DNA from: Betaproteobacteria bacterium TMED41
Lineage (GTDB): Bacteria; Pseudomonadota; Gammaproteobacteria; Burkholderiales; Burkholderiaceae_A
DNA length: 39,804 bases
Assembly: GCA_002167365.1 (NCBI GenBank)
Contig: NHCU01000038.1
Location: 33,559-73,362 of the forward strand
Direction: 5' to 3'
Shown here: positions 1 through 9,772 of the stretch, piece after piece
Position numbering within the stretch: the first letter of the stretch is position 1
Layout: each line of letters opens with the position of its first letter
Notes under the pieces: model-generated
Told to the model about the DNA's origin: nothing
Seen by the model: only the letters and a program-made list of their open reading frames with translations
Database searches by the model: none
Made by a program: the position numbers and the translations under genes

Positions 1-186
1 GATATTATTTGAAAATGTTTTAACGTTGTCTCTCTCCTTTTCGATAACAAAACTTTCAAAATTATTGGTGTTGCTTAGTAAAATTTCGATCCAAAAAGGT
101 TTTAAAGTCGTGACCACAAAAAAAATTGCAACAAGAATCGTTGTGGCTTGACAGAATGTTAACCAGATTTTTGAAACAATAGACAA
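1..186 (-). CDS. N-terminal fragment of an S1C (DegQ/HtrA/AlgW-like) trypsin-like serine protease, truncated by window edge
   Basis: Reverse-strand frame open to the window edge: (TTG)SIVSKIWLTFCQATTILVAIFFVVTTLKPFWIEILL..., a single N-terminal TM segment resembling betaproteobacterial S1C proteases encoded next to petA; in-frame stop just upstream of the TTG; catalytic domain is outside the window. Confidence 0.5.
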   Translation of the reverse strand, partial: MSIVSKIWLTFCQATTILVAIFFVVTTLKPFWIEILLSNTNNFESFVIEKERDNVKTFSNNI

Positions 187-328
187 TGTTACTTAACCTC
201 TAATTTTTTAATATCATGGTATTATCAAGGGATTTTCTTGAACTTTATTTCTATAATACATCTCTATAGTAAATAATTTACGTTATCCATAACAGTATTA
301 GCAGTGTGAGTATTATTTTGGGGACTTT

Positions 329-988
329 ATGGCACATGACAATATAAAAAATTCTGACTCAGTTGTTAACAGTGGTGAATCTTTTGTTCAAAGACCACCG
401 AGTGAGTCAACACGTAGAACCTGGCTAATTGCTTGTGGTGCTACTGGAGGATTGGCGGCTGTTTCTACTGCTGTATCTTTTGCTGTTTCAATGAGTCCCT
501 CTGAAAGAGCCAGATCTGCTGGTGCTCCAGTTGAAGTAGATTTATCTGATATCCCCCCAGGGGGATTGAAGACTGTTGAATGGAGGGGTAAGCCGGTATG
601 GGTCATAAGAAGAACACCTGAAATGCTTGAAAGTCTCAAGGATATAGATTCAAAATTGGCCGATCCCAATTCTGATCGTAAACAGTATCCAACTCCTGAC
701 TACGCAAAAAATCAACACAGATCAATAAAACCTGAAATTTCTGTCGTTGTTGGTATTTGCTCTCATTTAGGATGCTCGCCAATTTCAAAGTTTGTTTCTG
801 GCCCATCTGCGAATTTAGGTGATGAATGGCCCGGAGGTTTTCTTTGTCCTTGCCATGGTTCGACTTTTGATATTGCTGGCAGGGTATTTGCAAACAAGCC
901 TGCGCCTGATAATTTAGAAGTACCTCGCCACATGTACTTATCTGATACTAAATTGATTATTGGAAAAGATAAAAATGGAGAAGCCTAA
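329..988 (+). CDS. petA: Ubiquinol-cytochrome c reductase Rieske iron-sulfur subunit
   Basis: Rieske motifs CSHLGC and CPCHGS, N-terminal TM/Tat-like segment, followed by petB and petC. Confidence 0.95.
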   Translation: MAHDNIKNSDSVVNSGESFVQRPPSESTRRTWLIACGATGGLAAVSTAVSFAVSMSPSERARSAGAPVEVDLSDIPPGGLKTVEWRGKPVWVIRRTPEMLESLKDIDSKLADPNSDRKQYPTPDYAKNQHRSIKPEISVVVGICSHLGCSPISKFVSGPSANLGDEWPGGFLCPCHGSTFDIAGRVFANKPAPDNLEVPRHMYLSDTKLIIGKDKNGEA

Positions 989-1012
989 CTAAGGCTAGAA
1001 AAGGAATATTGT

Positions 1013-2416
1013 ATGGCATCTGAGAGAACAGTTGATTCAAAGGGTTTATATGGTTGGTTGGACAAAAGGTTTCCGTTAACGCCCCTTTTAAAGAACCATC
1101 TTGCGGAGTACTATGCCCCAAAAAACTTTAATTTTTGGTATTTTTTCGGTAGTTTAGCAACGGTAATTTTGGCATTACAGATTGTTACTGGAATATTGCT
1201 TGTTATGCACTACAAGCCTGACGCTTCATTGAATAGTGCAGGTATACCCGTCGCATTCGCAAGCGTCGAATACATCATGAGAGAAGTGCCTTTTGGATGG
1301 CTTATTAGATACATGCATTCAACTGGAGCGTCCGCTTTTTTTGTTGTTATTTATCTGCATATGTTTAGAGGACTTATTTACGGCTCATATCGTGAACCTA
1401 GAGAATTGGTTTGGATATTTGGATGTCTTATATTTTTGTCTTTAATGGCAGAAGCTTTCTTTGGGTACTTGCTTCCCTGGGGACAAATGTCTTTTTGGGG
1501 CGCTCAAGTAATAGTTAATTTATTCGCTGCAGTTCCACTCATTGGGCCTGATCTTGCAGTTTGGATACGAGGTGATTTTGTTGTTGGTGATGCTACATTG
1601 AATCGTTTTTTTGCATTTCACGTTATAGCAATCCCTTTTGTTATTGCAGGCTTGGTTACTGCTCACATAATTGCTCTTCATGAAGTTGGTTCTAACAATC
1701 CTGACGGGGTTGAAATTAAAAAACAAAAAGATGCTAATGGAGTTCCGCTGGACGGAATTCCATTTCATCCATACTACTCAATTCATGATATTTTTGGTTT
1801 GTCTGTATTTTTGGTGATTTTTGCCGCAGTTGTTTTTTTTGCACCTGAGTTTGGGGGATATTTTTTAGAGTACAACAATTTCATACCTGCTGATCCCCTC
1901 GTTACTCCTTCGCATATTGCTCCTGTTTGGTATTTCACTCCATATTATTCTATGTTAAGAGCTGTCAATGATGTTTTTACTTGGGTAATGGTTGGTGGAG
2001 TAGCAACCTTCGCTGTGGCAATAATTTTTTCTCGTATTTCTTTTACATACAAGGGTGTAGCACTTGCGCTGGCACTAATATTAGCCGCTACTTTCAGAAT
2101 TTTTGACGCCAAATTCTGGGGTGTGGTAGTTATGGGCGGAGCAGTTTTGATTCTTTTTCTGCTTCCTTGGCTTGATAAATCTCCTGTTAAATCAATTAGG
2201 TATAGACCTAACTGGCACAAAATTTTGTATGGTATATTCGTGGTTAATTTCTTTGTTCTTGGTTACCTTGGTGTACTTCCGCCTTCTCCAGTTGGTGAAC
2301 TGGTTTCCCAACTTGGTACGGTTTATTACTTCGGGTTTTTTATTCTTATGCCTTTTTGGACAAAATTAGGAAACTTTAAGTCGGTTCCATCTAGAGTTTT
2401 ATATTCACCCCATTAA
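1013..2416 (+). CDS. petB: Cytochrome b of the bc1 complex
   Basis: 467 aa multi-TM protein with cytochrome b motifs (GYLLPWGQMSFWGA, histidine-bearing helices), between petA and petC. Confidence 0.95.
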   Translation: MASERTVDSKGLYGWLDKRFPLTPLLKNHLAEYYAPKNFNFWYFFGSLATVILALQIVTGILLVMHYKPDASLNSAGIPVAFASVEYIMREVPFGWLIRYMHSTGASAFFVVIYLHMFRGLIYGSYREPRELVWIFGCLIFLSLMAEAFFGYLLPWGQMSFWGAQVIVNLFAAVPLIGPDLAVWIRGDFVVGDATLNRFFAFHVIAIPFVIAGLVTAHIIALHEVGSNNPDGVEIKKQKDANGVPLDGIPFHPYYSIHDIFGLSVFLVIFAAVVFFAPEFGGYFLEYNNFIPADPLVTPSHIAPVWYFTPYYSMLRAVNDVFTWVMVGGVATFAVAIIFSRISFTYKGVALALALILAATFRIFDAKFWGVVVMGGAVLILFLLPWLDKSPVKSIRYRPNWHKILYGIFVVNFFVLGYLGVLPPSPVGELVSQLGTVYYFGFFILMPFWTKLGNFKSVPSRVLYSPH

Positions 2417-2430
2417 AAAATAGCTTTTTT

Positions 2431-3213
2431 ATGAAAAATTTTTACAAATCTACAAAAAAATATTTATTAATTTTTTTCTTTTGTCATTTTTCAATCGGTT
2501 CAATTATTGCTGCTGAATCTTCGATTGTTTTAGACTCGTTCCCCTCTAAAAAACTTAATGACATGGCTGCACTACAAAATGGCTCAAAACTCTTTATGAA
2601 TTACTGTGCTGGTTGCCATGGGATTTCTCAAGTTAGGTACGGCAGATTAAAGGATTTGGGTTTAACTAAGTCTCAAATTAAAGATAATTTGATTTTAAAT
2701 TCTCAAGCAACTTTAGCCTCTCCAATTGTTGCTTCAATGAAAAAGACTGATTCAAAAGAATGGTTCGGTAAAGCACCTCCTGATCTTTCTTTAACCGCCC
2801 GTTCCAGGTCTTCTGGAGCTGGATCTGGAGCCGATTGGATTTATACCTACTTGCGAAGTTATTATAAGGACTCAGATCAAGCTACTGGTTGGAACAATTT
2901 GGTATACCCAGGAGTTGGAATGCCGCATGTACTATGGGAAATGGAGGGTATTAAAAAAGCCTCTTACACTGAGGAAGTTGAACAAGGTGTTATAAAAAAA
3001 ACATTCAAAAAACTTGTAACGGAATCAGAGGGGAACTTTACACAAGCTGAGTACGATAACAACATTGCTGATTTGACTGCATTCATGGTTTGGGTTGCAG
3101 AACCAGTTGGTCAATTTAGAAAGCGCTTGGGTGTTTGGGTGATACTTTTTTTGAGCTTGTTTGTGTTTATTGCCTGGCGTCTCAATGCAGCATATTGGAA
3201 AGACATCAAATAA
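2431..3213 (+). CDS. petC: Cytochrome c1
   Basis: Signal peptide, heme motif CAGCH, C-terminal TM anchor; third gene of petABC. Confidence 0.93.
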   Translation: MKNFYKSTKKYLLIFFFCHFSIGSIIAAESSIVLDSFPSKKLNDMAALQNGSKLFMNYCAGCHGISQVRYGRLKDLGLTKSQIKDNLILNSQATLASPIVASMKKTDSKEWFGKAPPDLSLTARSRSSGAGSGADWIYTYLRSYYKDSDQATGWNNLVYPGVGMPHVLWEMEGIKKASYTEEVEQGVIKKTFKKLVTESEGNFTQAEYDNNIADLTAFMVWVAEPVGQFRKRLGVWVILFLSLFVFIAWRLNAAYWKDIK

Positions 3214-3328
3214 TTTATCCGACGCTAAGTTTGTTTTAAAATATCAGAGCTAATTTTCTACAAATTTGTTAATCTTTTAAGATTTTCTAACATTTTTAAC
3301 CCCATTTTCTTGGAGTTCTTTTGCAATG

Positions 3329-3925
3329 ATGATTCTATTTTCTGGTACCACATGTCCATTTAGTCATAGGTGTAGATTCGTTTTGTACGAGAAAGGGATG
3401 GATTTTGAAATTAGGGACGTTGATTTGTTTAACAAGCCAGAAAATATTTCCTTGATGAATCCCTACGGCCAAGTTCCCATCCTTATTGAAAGAGAATTGG
3501 TTTTATATGAATCTAATGTTATAAATGAATATATTGATGAGCGCTTTCCTCACCCACAATTAATGCCCTCTGATCCAGTTCAAAGGGCCAGAGCCAGATT
3601 ACTTTTATTTAACTTTGAGCGAGAGGTCTTCTCGCAAATAGACAACCTTGAAAACAAGGATAGCGAAAACAATGATCAAGCTAGAAGTAGTGTCAAAGAC
3701 CGTTTATGCCAATTATCCCCAATAATTGCAAAGTCGAAATTTATGCTCGGAGAAGATTTTTCAATGATTGATGTAGCCTTAGCCCCATTGTTATGGAGAC
3801 TTGATTTTTATGGCGTGATTCTTCCCAAAGCAGCTGCACCAATCTTAAAGTATGCAGAAAGGGTTTTTTCCCGACCAGCTTTTTTTGAGGCGCTAACCCC
3901 GTCAGAAAAAGTCATGAGAAAATGA
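3329..3925 (+). CDS. sspA: Stringent starvation protein A / GST-fold protein
   Basis: MILFSGTTCPFSHRCRFVLYEKGMDFEIRDVDL... thioredoxin/GST N-terminal domain; followed by sspB; track start 3326 gives MM. Confidence 0.88.
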   Translation: MILFSGTTCPFSHRCRFVLYEKGMDFEIRDVDLFNKPENISLMNPYGQVPILIERELVLYESNVINEYIDERFPHPQLMPSDPVQRARARLLLFNFEREVFSQIDNLENKDSENNDQARSSVKDRLCQLSPIIAKSKFMLGEDFSMIDVALAPLLWRLDFYGVILPKAAAPILKYAERVFSRPAFFEALTPSEKVMRK

Positions 3926-3945
3926 AATTCAAATAAAGTTTTCAA

Positions 3946-4452
3946 ATGAAACCGGTTATACCTCCAATTAAATCGTATCTAATCCAAGCAATTTTTGAGT
4001 GGTGCACTGATTGTGGGTTTACGCCTCATCTTTCTGTCCTAGTTACTCCCGATGTTAGAGTTCCAAGTGATTATGTTAGAAATGGAGAAATAGTGTTAAA
4101 CATTGGCCAGTTAGCTACTCATGCACTCAAAATAACCAAACAAGAGATTACTTTTATGGGCAGGTTTGCTGGGAAACCTCAGGAAGTTTCAGTTCCAATT
4201 TTCAATGTTTTGGCAATATTTGCAAAAGAAAATGGTCAAGGGATATCTTTTGAAATTACATCGAGTAAAATCGCTGAGCATCAAGAATCTAATAATCCTC
4301 CAATCCTAAAAAACTCTCTAAAATTAATTTCTGAAAATGAAACTTTATTATTTGCCAAAGATGCCAGCAAGACTCACAATAAAAAATCTTCAAAAAAGGC
4401 GCCTAAACAAAACAAGAAGAACAATTCAAAACATTTAAAAATTATCAAATAA
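3946..4452 (+). CDS. sspB: ClpXP protease specificity-enhancing factor SspB
   Basis: SspB-like N-terminal domain (IQAIFEWCTDCGFTPHLSVLV..., VRNGEIVLNIGQLATHAL) and C-terminal LKIIK matching the ClpX-binding tail; next to sspA. Confidence 0.88.
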   Translation: MKPVIPPIKSYLIQAIFEWCTDCGFTPHLSVLVTPDVRVPSDYVRNGEIVLNIGQLATHALKITKQEITFMGRFAGKPQEVSVPIFNVLAIFAKENGQGISFEITSSKIAEHQESNNPPILKNSLKLISENETLLFAKDASKTHNKKSSKKAPKQNKKNNSKHLKIIK

Positions 4453-4455
4453 TTT

Positions 4456-4530
4456 GCCGGCTTAGCTCAGTGGTAGAGCAACCGCCTTGTAAGCGGTAGG
4501 TCATCTGTTCAAATCAGATAGTCGGCACCA
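4456..4530 (+). tRNA. tRNA-Thr (anticodon TGT), CCA encoded
   Basis: Cloverleaf: acceptor GCCGGCT/AGTCGGC, anticodon arm ACCGC-CTTGTAA-GCGGT, T-arm TTCAAAT, discriminator A plus CCA. Confidence 0.93.
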
Positions 4531-4846
4531 GTAGATTTTTTTCTTTCAATAACTCTTTTAACTCTCCATTTTCAAACATTTCAGAGATAATATCCGAACC
4601 ACCTATAAACTCTCCATCAATATATAGCTGGGGAATAGTCGGCCAATTTGAAAAATCTTTTATACCTTGTCTTACATCCTGATCATCTAAAACATTAACG
4701 GTTGCTAAATTGTTAACCCCAATTTTTTTTAACGTTTCAACCACATTACTTGAAAAGCCACATTGAGGAAATTGAGCAGTTCCTTTCATAAATAACACTA
4801 TTGTGTTCTTCTTAAGTGTATCCTCAATAAATTTTTCAGCATTCAT
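4514..4846 (-). CDS. grxD: Monothiol glutaredoxin Grx4 family
   Basis: CGFS active site ([13 protein letters not shown]), [19 protein letters not shown] motif. Confidence 0.92.
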   Translation of the reverse strand: MNAEKFIEDTLKKNTIVLFMKGTAQFPQCGFSSNVVETLKKIGVNNLATVNVLDDQDVRQGIKDFSNWPTIPQLYIDGEFIGGSDIISEMFENGELKELLKEKNLLVPTI

Positions 4847-4895
4847 AAAAGTTCCTTAAAGTAAATTAATTTAGGATTTATTCCAATTACTAATA

Positions 4896-5738
4896 TCATA
4901 AACGAACTTTCACAAGGCGGGGTAGACCAGAGTGATCATTAAATTCCTCAAAATTTGAAAGTCCGCTGGACTGCAGAAGAATTCTTATTTGTTTTTTTTG
5001 CATACAGCCATGTTCCATAATCAATACAGATCCGGTTTGAGTATTTTCTTTGAGCCCATTTATTATTTTCTTAAAGTCACCCATTCCATCGCTCGATGGA
5101 TTTAATCCATAAAGTGCTAATTTTGGTTCAAACGAAAGTTCACGTTTGGATAAGTACTCACTGTGATTAAGACCCACATAAGGAGGATTCACGATAATAA
5201 GGTCAAAGGTTTGTTTGCTTAATTTAAAGGCATCAAACCAATTTCCACGAGAAAAGGAAATATCTGCTCCCAACCAAAGGGCATTGTTTTTTGCAACAGA
5301 CAAAGCATTTTTGCTCAAATCTGTTGCATGTGCGTTTACATGAATTCCTCGTTTTATGAGCTCTAATACTAGACTTATAATCACAGCTCCACTTCCAGTA
5401 CCAAGTTCCAGAATTTTAATTTTTTTTTTAAATTTACAACTCTCCCATGCAGTTACTGAATTGATAGCAACCTCAACAAGTAGTTCTGATTCTTGTCGCG
5501 GAATTAGTACATTAGAGTTTACCCAGAAATTTCTTGAGAAGAATTCTCTAAAACCCAAAATATAAGCTAGAGGAACTCCTTGCTGAAGTAGCTTTAACCA
5601 TCTAGATAATAGAGCGTATTCTGGAAGTGATAATTCAGTGTTTGAATTAGTCAAGCACCAAGAATAAGCCTTACCACTAATGTGCATAATCAAGTTGGCA
5701 AGCTTACTTCTATTTATTTTGATATATTCACTTCGCAT
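4896..5738 (-). CDS. prmC: Peptide chain release factor N5-glutamine methyltransferase
   Basis: NPPY motif (IIVNPPYVG), SAM motif ELGTGSGAVIISL; directly downstream of prfA. Confidence 0.92.
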   Translation of the reverse strand: MRSEYIKINRSKLANLIMHISGKAYSWCLTNSNTELSLPEYALLSRWLKLLQQGVPLAYILGFREFFSRNFWVNSNVLIPRQESELLVEVAINSVTAWESCKFKKKIKILELGTGSGAVIISLVLELIKRGIHVNAHATDLSKNALSVAKNNALWLGADISFSRGNWFDAFKLSKQTFDLIIVNPPYVGLNHSEYLSKRELSFEPKLALYGLNPSSDGMGDFKKIINGLKENTQTGSVLIMEHGCMQKKQIRILLQSSGLSNFEEFNDHSGLPRLVKVRL

Positions 5739-5755
5739 CTAATTTTTTAAATTAC

Positions 5756-6832
5756 TTAATTGTTTATCTCTGCTAGAAGGTTAGCCTGGTGCTCTGCTAT
5801 TAAGTTGTTACTGAATTCTTCCAAAAAACCATCTAAAACTTGTTCAAGTTTATAACTGGTGAGATTTATTCTGTGATCAGTAACGCGGCCCTGAGGAAAA
5901 TTGTATGTTCTAATTCTCTCAGATCGATCTCCTGAACCGATTAAACTTTTTCTTTGACTGGCAATTTTTTTTTGTTGAATTTGATTTTCCCGATCTTGAA
6001 CTCTAGCAATTAGAACCTTCATAGCTTGTTCTCGATTTTTGTGTTGGCTTCTTCCATCCTGGCACTCTGCCACTGTACCAGTTGGAAGATGGGTTACACG
6101 CACAGCTGATTCTGTTTTATTGACATGCTGACCTCCAGCCCCGGATGCTCGAAAAACATCAATTCTTATTTCGTCGGGAGGTAATAATATTTGGCTAGAT
6201 TCTTCAACTTCAGGGAGAACAGCTACTGTGCACGCCGACGTGTGTATACGACCTTGTGTTTCTGTGGTTGGAACTCTTTGAACTCTGTGTCCTCCTGATT
6301 CAAATTTTAGTAAAGAATAAACATTTTCGCCAGTCAGTCGTATAACAATTTCCTTAAATCCACCTAGGTCAGATTCACTCCTGGACAACACTTCTGATTT
6401 CCATTCTTTTCTCTCAGCATAGCGTGCATACATGCGATATAAATCTGATGCAAATAAAGCCGACTCATCTCCCCCTGTACCTGCCCTGATTTCAACAATA
6501 ACATTTTTACTATCATTAGGATCTCTGGGTAAGAGAAGTGAATGTAGCTTTTTTTCGACAGAGGAGAGTCTTGATTTGAGAGACTCCAATTCGACTAAGG
6601 CTTCCTGTTTGAGGTCGGGTTCATTTAACCATTCCTCGGCCACTAAAATATCGTTACTGATGTCAGAAAATTCGTTGAATGTTTCAACAACAGGAAAAAT
6701 TTCTGATCTCTCTTTTGATAGTTTTAAGAGTTTTTCTTTATTGCTTGTTATTTCAGGATTCGAAAGTTCAGCCTCTAACTCAAGCATTCGCTCTTTTATT
6801 TGTTTAAGCCTATTTATCAGGCTTTTTTTCAT
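5756..6832 (-). CDS. prfA: Peptide chain release factor 1
   Basis: GGQ motif in RASGAGGQHVNKTESAVRVTHLPTG; hemA-prfA-prmC order. Confidence 0.96.
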   Translation of the reverse strand: MKKSLINRLKQIKERMLELEAELSNPEITSNKEKLLKLSKERSEIFPVVETFNEFSDISNDILVAEEWLNEPDLKQEALVELESLKSRLSSVEKKLHSLLLPRDPNDSKNVIVEIRAGTGGDESALFASDLYRMYARYAERKEWKSEVLSRSESDLGGFKEIVIRLTGENVYSLLKFESGGHRVQRVPTTETQGRIHTSACTVAVLPEVEESSQILLPPDEIRIDVFRASGAGGQHVNKTESAVRVTHLPTGTVAECQDGRSQHKNREQAMKVLIARVQDRENQIQQKKIASQRKSLIGSGDRSERIRTYNFPQGRVTDHRINLTSYKLEQVLDGFLEEFSNNLIAEHQANLLAEINN

Positions 6833-8111
6833 AATTTTCCTTATTTTTAGAACTTAATCCATATAATTGGTTGATCCATTTGGTAACTTCTTCGTTCGAT
6901 TTTTCAGTTTCCGTTTGAAGTAAATTGTATGCTCCATGCAAATACTTTTGTGAAATCCCTCTTGCTAAACTTCTTAGAACATTTTCAATATTTTCCTCCT
7001 TGGACAGCCTCTTTAGCGCTATTGTAATTTCATTCTGTTGAATAATTTCAGAGTGTTTAGTAAGAGCTTTTAGGAGCGGAATTTGTTCTCTGTTGCTTTG
7101 CCATTTTTTAAAAGTTAATACGTTTTTTTCAATTATTTCTTCAGCTTTTTCAATTGCGGAGTGTCTACTGTCTAGATTTCGTTGAACTAATGAACCTATA
7201 TCATCTAATGTGTATATAAAAACGTTGTCAACTTTTTTAACTTCTGGTTCAACATCTCTAGGGATAGCTAAATCAATCAGGGCGAAGGGTTTATTCTTTC
7301 TTTTTTTTAACGCGCTTTGAACCATCCCTAGACCAAGAATTGGCAATGTGCTTGCCGTGCAACTTACTATTACGTCAAACCGATGAAGTATTTCATGCAG
7401 TCGACTTAGTGGGATAGTAGTAGCACCAATGCTTTTGGCAAGATCTAAACTGTTTTCAACATTTCTATTTGCTATGACAACTTGCTTCGGGTTTTGACTA
7501 ACGTAGTGAGGAATACAGAGGCGGATCATGTCCCCTGCTCCTATAAATAAAATTCTGGTCCTTGTAAGATTTCCAAATATTTGTTGAGCAATCTTAACAG
7601 ATGCTGCGGCAATGGAAATTGATTGCGCACCAATCTCCGTATTAGACCTGACGTCTTTAGCAACATAGAACGCTCTTTGAAATAATTGATGTAAATTCGT
7701 TCCCAAATTACCTGAAGCATGAGCCTGACGAGCAGCTAATTTAACTTGTCCAAGAATTTGGGGTTCACCTAAAATCATCGAATCTAACCCAGAACAAACA
7801 CGAAAAATGTGTCTAATAGTTTCGTGGTTTCGATGAAGATAAAGATGTTTTTTAAGCTCACTGACTTCGGATCTTGCATAATCAGACAGCCAAGTTTGAG
7901 CTTCGAGAATTATCTTGTCTGCTTTACTTCCAGCCAAATAAAGTTCAGTTCTGTTACAAGTAGATATTAATGCCAACTCCGTAGCCAAGGGATCAAGGGT
8001 TTTTTTGGCATCAGCAAGTGCTTTGACTAACATTTCTCCTGGGAAGGCAAGTTTTTCTCTTAAAGCAAGGGATGCTGACTGATGATTTAATCCAATTGCT
8101 AATAATTCCAT
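6810..8111 (-). CDS. hemA: Glutamyl-tRNA reductase
   Basis: MELLAIGLNHQSASLALREKLAF, STCNRTELY, GAGDMIRL motifs. Confidence 0.96.
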   Translation of the reverse strand: MELLAIGLNHQSASLALREKLAFPGEMLVKALADAKKTLDPLATELALISTCNRTELYLAGSKADKIILEAQTWLSDYARSEVSELKKHLYLHRNHETIRHIFRVCSGLDSMILGEPQILGQVKLAARQAHASGNLGTNLHQLFQRAFYVAKDVRSNTEIGAQSISIAAASVKIAQQIFGNLTRTRILFIGAGDMIRLCIPHYVSQNPKQVVIANRNVENSLDLAKSIGATTIPLSRLHEILHRFDVIVSCTASTLPILGLGMVQSALKKRKNKPFALIDLAIPRDVEPEVKKVDNVFIYTLDDIGSLVQRNLDSRHSAIEKAEEIIEKNVLTFKKWQSNREQIPLLKALTKHSEIIQQNEITIALKRLSKEENIENVLRSLARGISQKYLHGAYNLLQTETEKSNEEVTKWINQLYGLSSKNKENYEKKPDK

Positions 8112-8227
8112 ATTTTGGGTTTTTAATATAATTAAGAATAATTTTTAAATAGACGTTAGCTAATGTCACTTAGATAGTAAACCATGTAGCGACATCCATA
8201 GATTATTAATAAAATTACAATATAAAT

Positions 8228-9772
8228 CTATTTTAAAAACAGGTTGTATGCAGTGTTTTTTGTCTCATTTACGTAATTATATCCCAATGATTTGAGAAAA
8301 ATGTTCAACTCGTCTGCTTCTCCAGTAGGTACTTGAAGACCCACCATGATTCTTCCAGTATCCGAACCATGATTTCGATAGTGAAACAAGGAAATATTCC
8401 AACCACTGTTCATTGAAGATAAGAATTTCATCAATGCTCCAGGCCTTTCTGGGAACTCAAACCTGTATAATTTTTCATTAGTGGCAAGTGTGGACCTTCC
8501 ACCGACCATATGCCTAACATGCAATTTAGATAGTTCATCATAGGTAAGGTCGTTGACAAGAAAACCCTCTTTTTTTAAAACTTTAATTACGACTTTCCCT
8601 TCCGCCCTATCTTTTACCTGAATGCCCACAAATACATTAGCAGAGGAATCGTTTGAAATTCTATAGTTGAACTCAGTAACATTTCTATTTTCTATAAGAC
8701 TACAAAACTTTAAAAAACTTCCTCTTTCCTCGGGAAGCGTTACAGATAGGAGAGTTTCCTTTTCTTCGCCCAACTCAGATCTTTCAGAGATAAAACGAAG
8801 TCTGTCAAAGTTAATATTTGCTCCACAGGTAATTGCCACGATGTTTTTAGCTGAGATTTTGTTCAAATTGACCCATTTTTTTAGTCCAGCTAATGCTAGG
8901 GCACCTGCAGGTTCTTGGATACATCTGGTGTCTTCAAATATATCTTTAATAGCAGCACAGACTTCATCAGTATTTACTAAGATCATTTCATCAACTACGA
9001 TTTTTGATAGCTTGAAAGTTTTTTTTCCGACTTGTTTTACTGCTGTTCCATCGGAGAATAGCCCTACATTTTTTAGTAAAATTCTTTTTTTACATCTTAG
9101 TGACTTAGTCATTGCATCTGAGTCTTCAGTTTGAACACCAATAATTTTTATATAAGGTCGCACAGCTTTGATATAGGCTCCTACCCCAGAAATTAGCCCT
9201 CCCCCACCAACTGCAACAAAGATAGCTTCAAGATCACTTGAACTTTGTCTTAAAATTTCCATTCCAACTGTCCCTTGTCCTGCAATAACGTCATCATCGT
9301 CAAATGGATGAATAAAGACTAATTTTTCTTTGTTGCCTACCTGCATTGCATACTCATAAGCGTCAGAGTATGAATCACCTGAAATGATAATTTTGGAACC
9401 AAGTTGTTTTACTGCTTCGACTTTTACTCTTGGAGTGGTGTTTGGCATCACTATAGTAGAAGAAATTCCGAGCCTATTAGCTGCCAAACTTACACCTTGT
9501 GCATGATTGCCGGCAGAAGCAGCAATGATACCTTTCTTGAGATCTTTTGCATCAAGATTTACGATTTTGTTATAAGCTCCTCTTATTTTGAAAGAAAATG
9601 TTGGCTGAGTGTCCTCTCTTTTCAGAAAGATTTTATTGTTTAATTTCTCACTCAGATTGGTTGCAAAATCAAGGGGAGTTTCTTTAGCAACATCATAGAC
9701 ATTTGAGTCGAGTATTTTTTTTAAATAAAAATTTAAAACATTATTTGTTTGAATCTTTTTCATGTTTTTCAT
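8228..9772 (-). CDS. ilvA: Threonine ammonia-lyase (biosynthetic, two ACT-like C-terminal domains)
   Basis: PLP site FSFKIRGAYNK, SAGNHAQGVS, long C-terminal regulatory region; start may be 9763 (MKKIQ). Confidence 0.93.
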   Translation of the reverse strand: MKNMKKIQTNNVLNFYLKKILDSNVYDVAKETPLDFATNLSEKLNNKIFLKREDTQPTFSFKIRGAYNKIVNLDAKDLKKGIIAASAGNHAQGVSLAANRLGISSTIVMPNTTPRVKVEAVKQLGSKIIISGDSYSDAYEYAMQVGNKEKLVFIHPFDDDDVIAGQGTVGMEILRQSSSDLEAIFVAVGGGGLISGVGAYIKAVRPYIKIIGVQTEDSDAMTKSLRCKKRILLKNVGLFSDGTAVKQVGKKTFKLSKIVVDEMILVNTDEVCAAIKDIFEDTRCIQEPAGALALAGLKKWVNLNKISAKNIVAITCGANINFDRLRFISERSELGEEKETLLSVTLPEERGSFLKFCSLIENRNVTEFNYRISNDSSANVFVGIQVKDRAEGKVVIKVLKKEGFLVNDLTYDELSKLHVRHMVGGRSTLATNEKLYRFEFPERPGALMKFLSSMNSGWNISLFHYRNHGSDTGRIMVGLQVPTGEADELNIFLKSLGYNYVNETKNTAYNLFLK

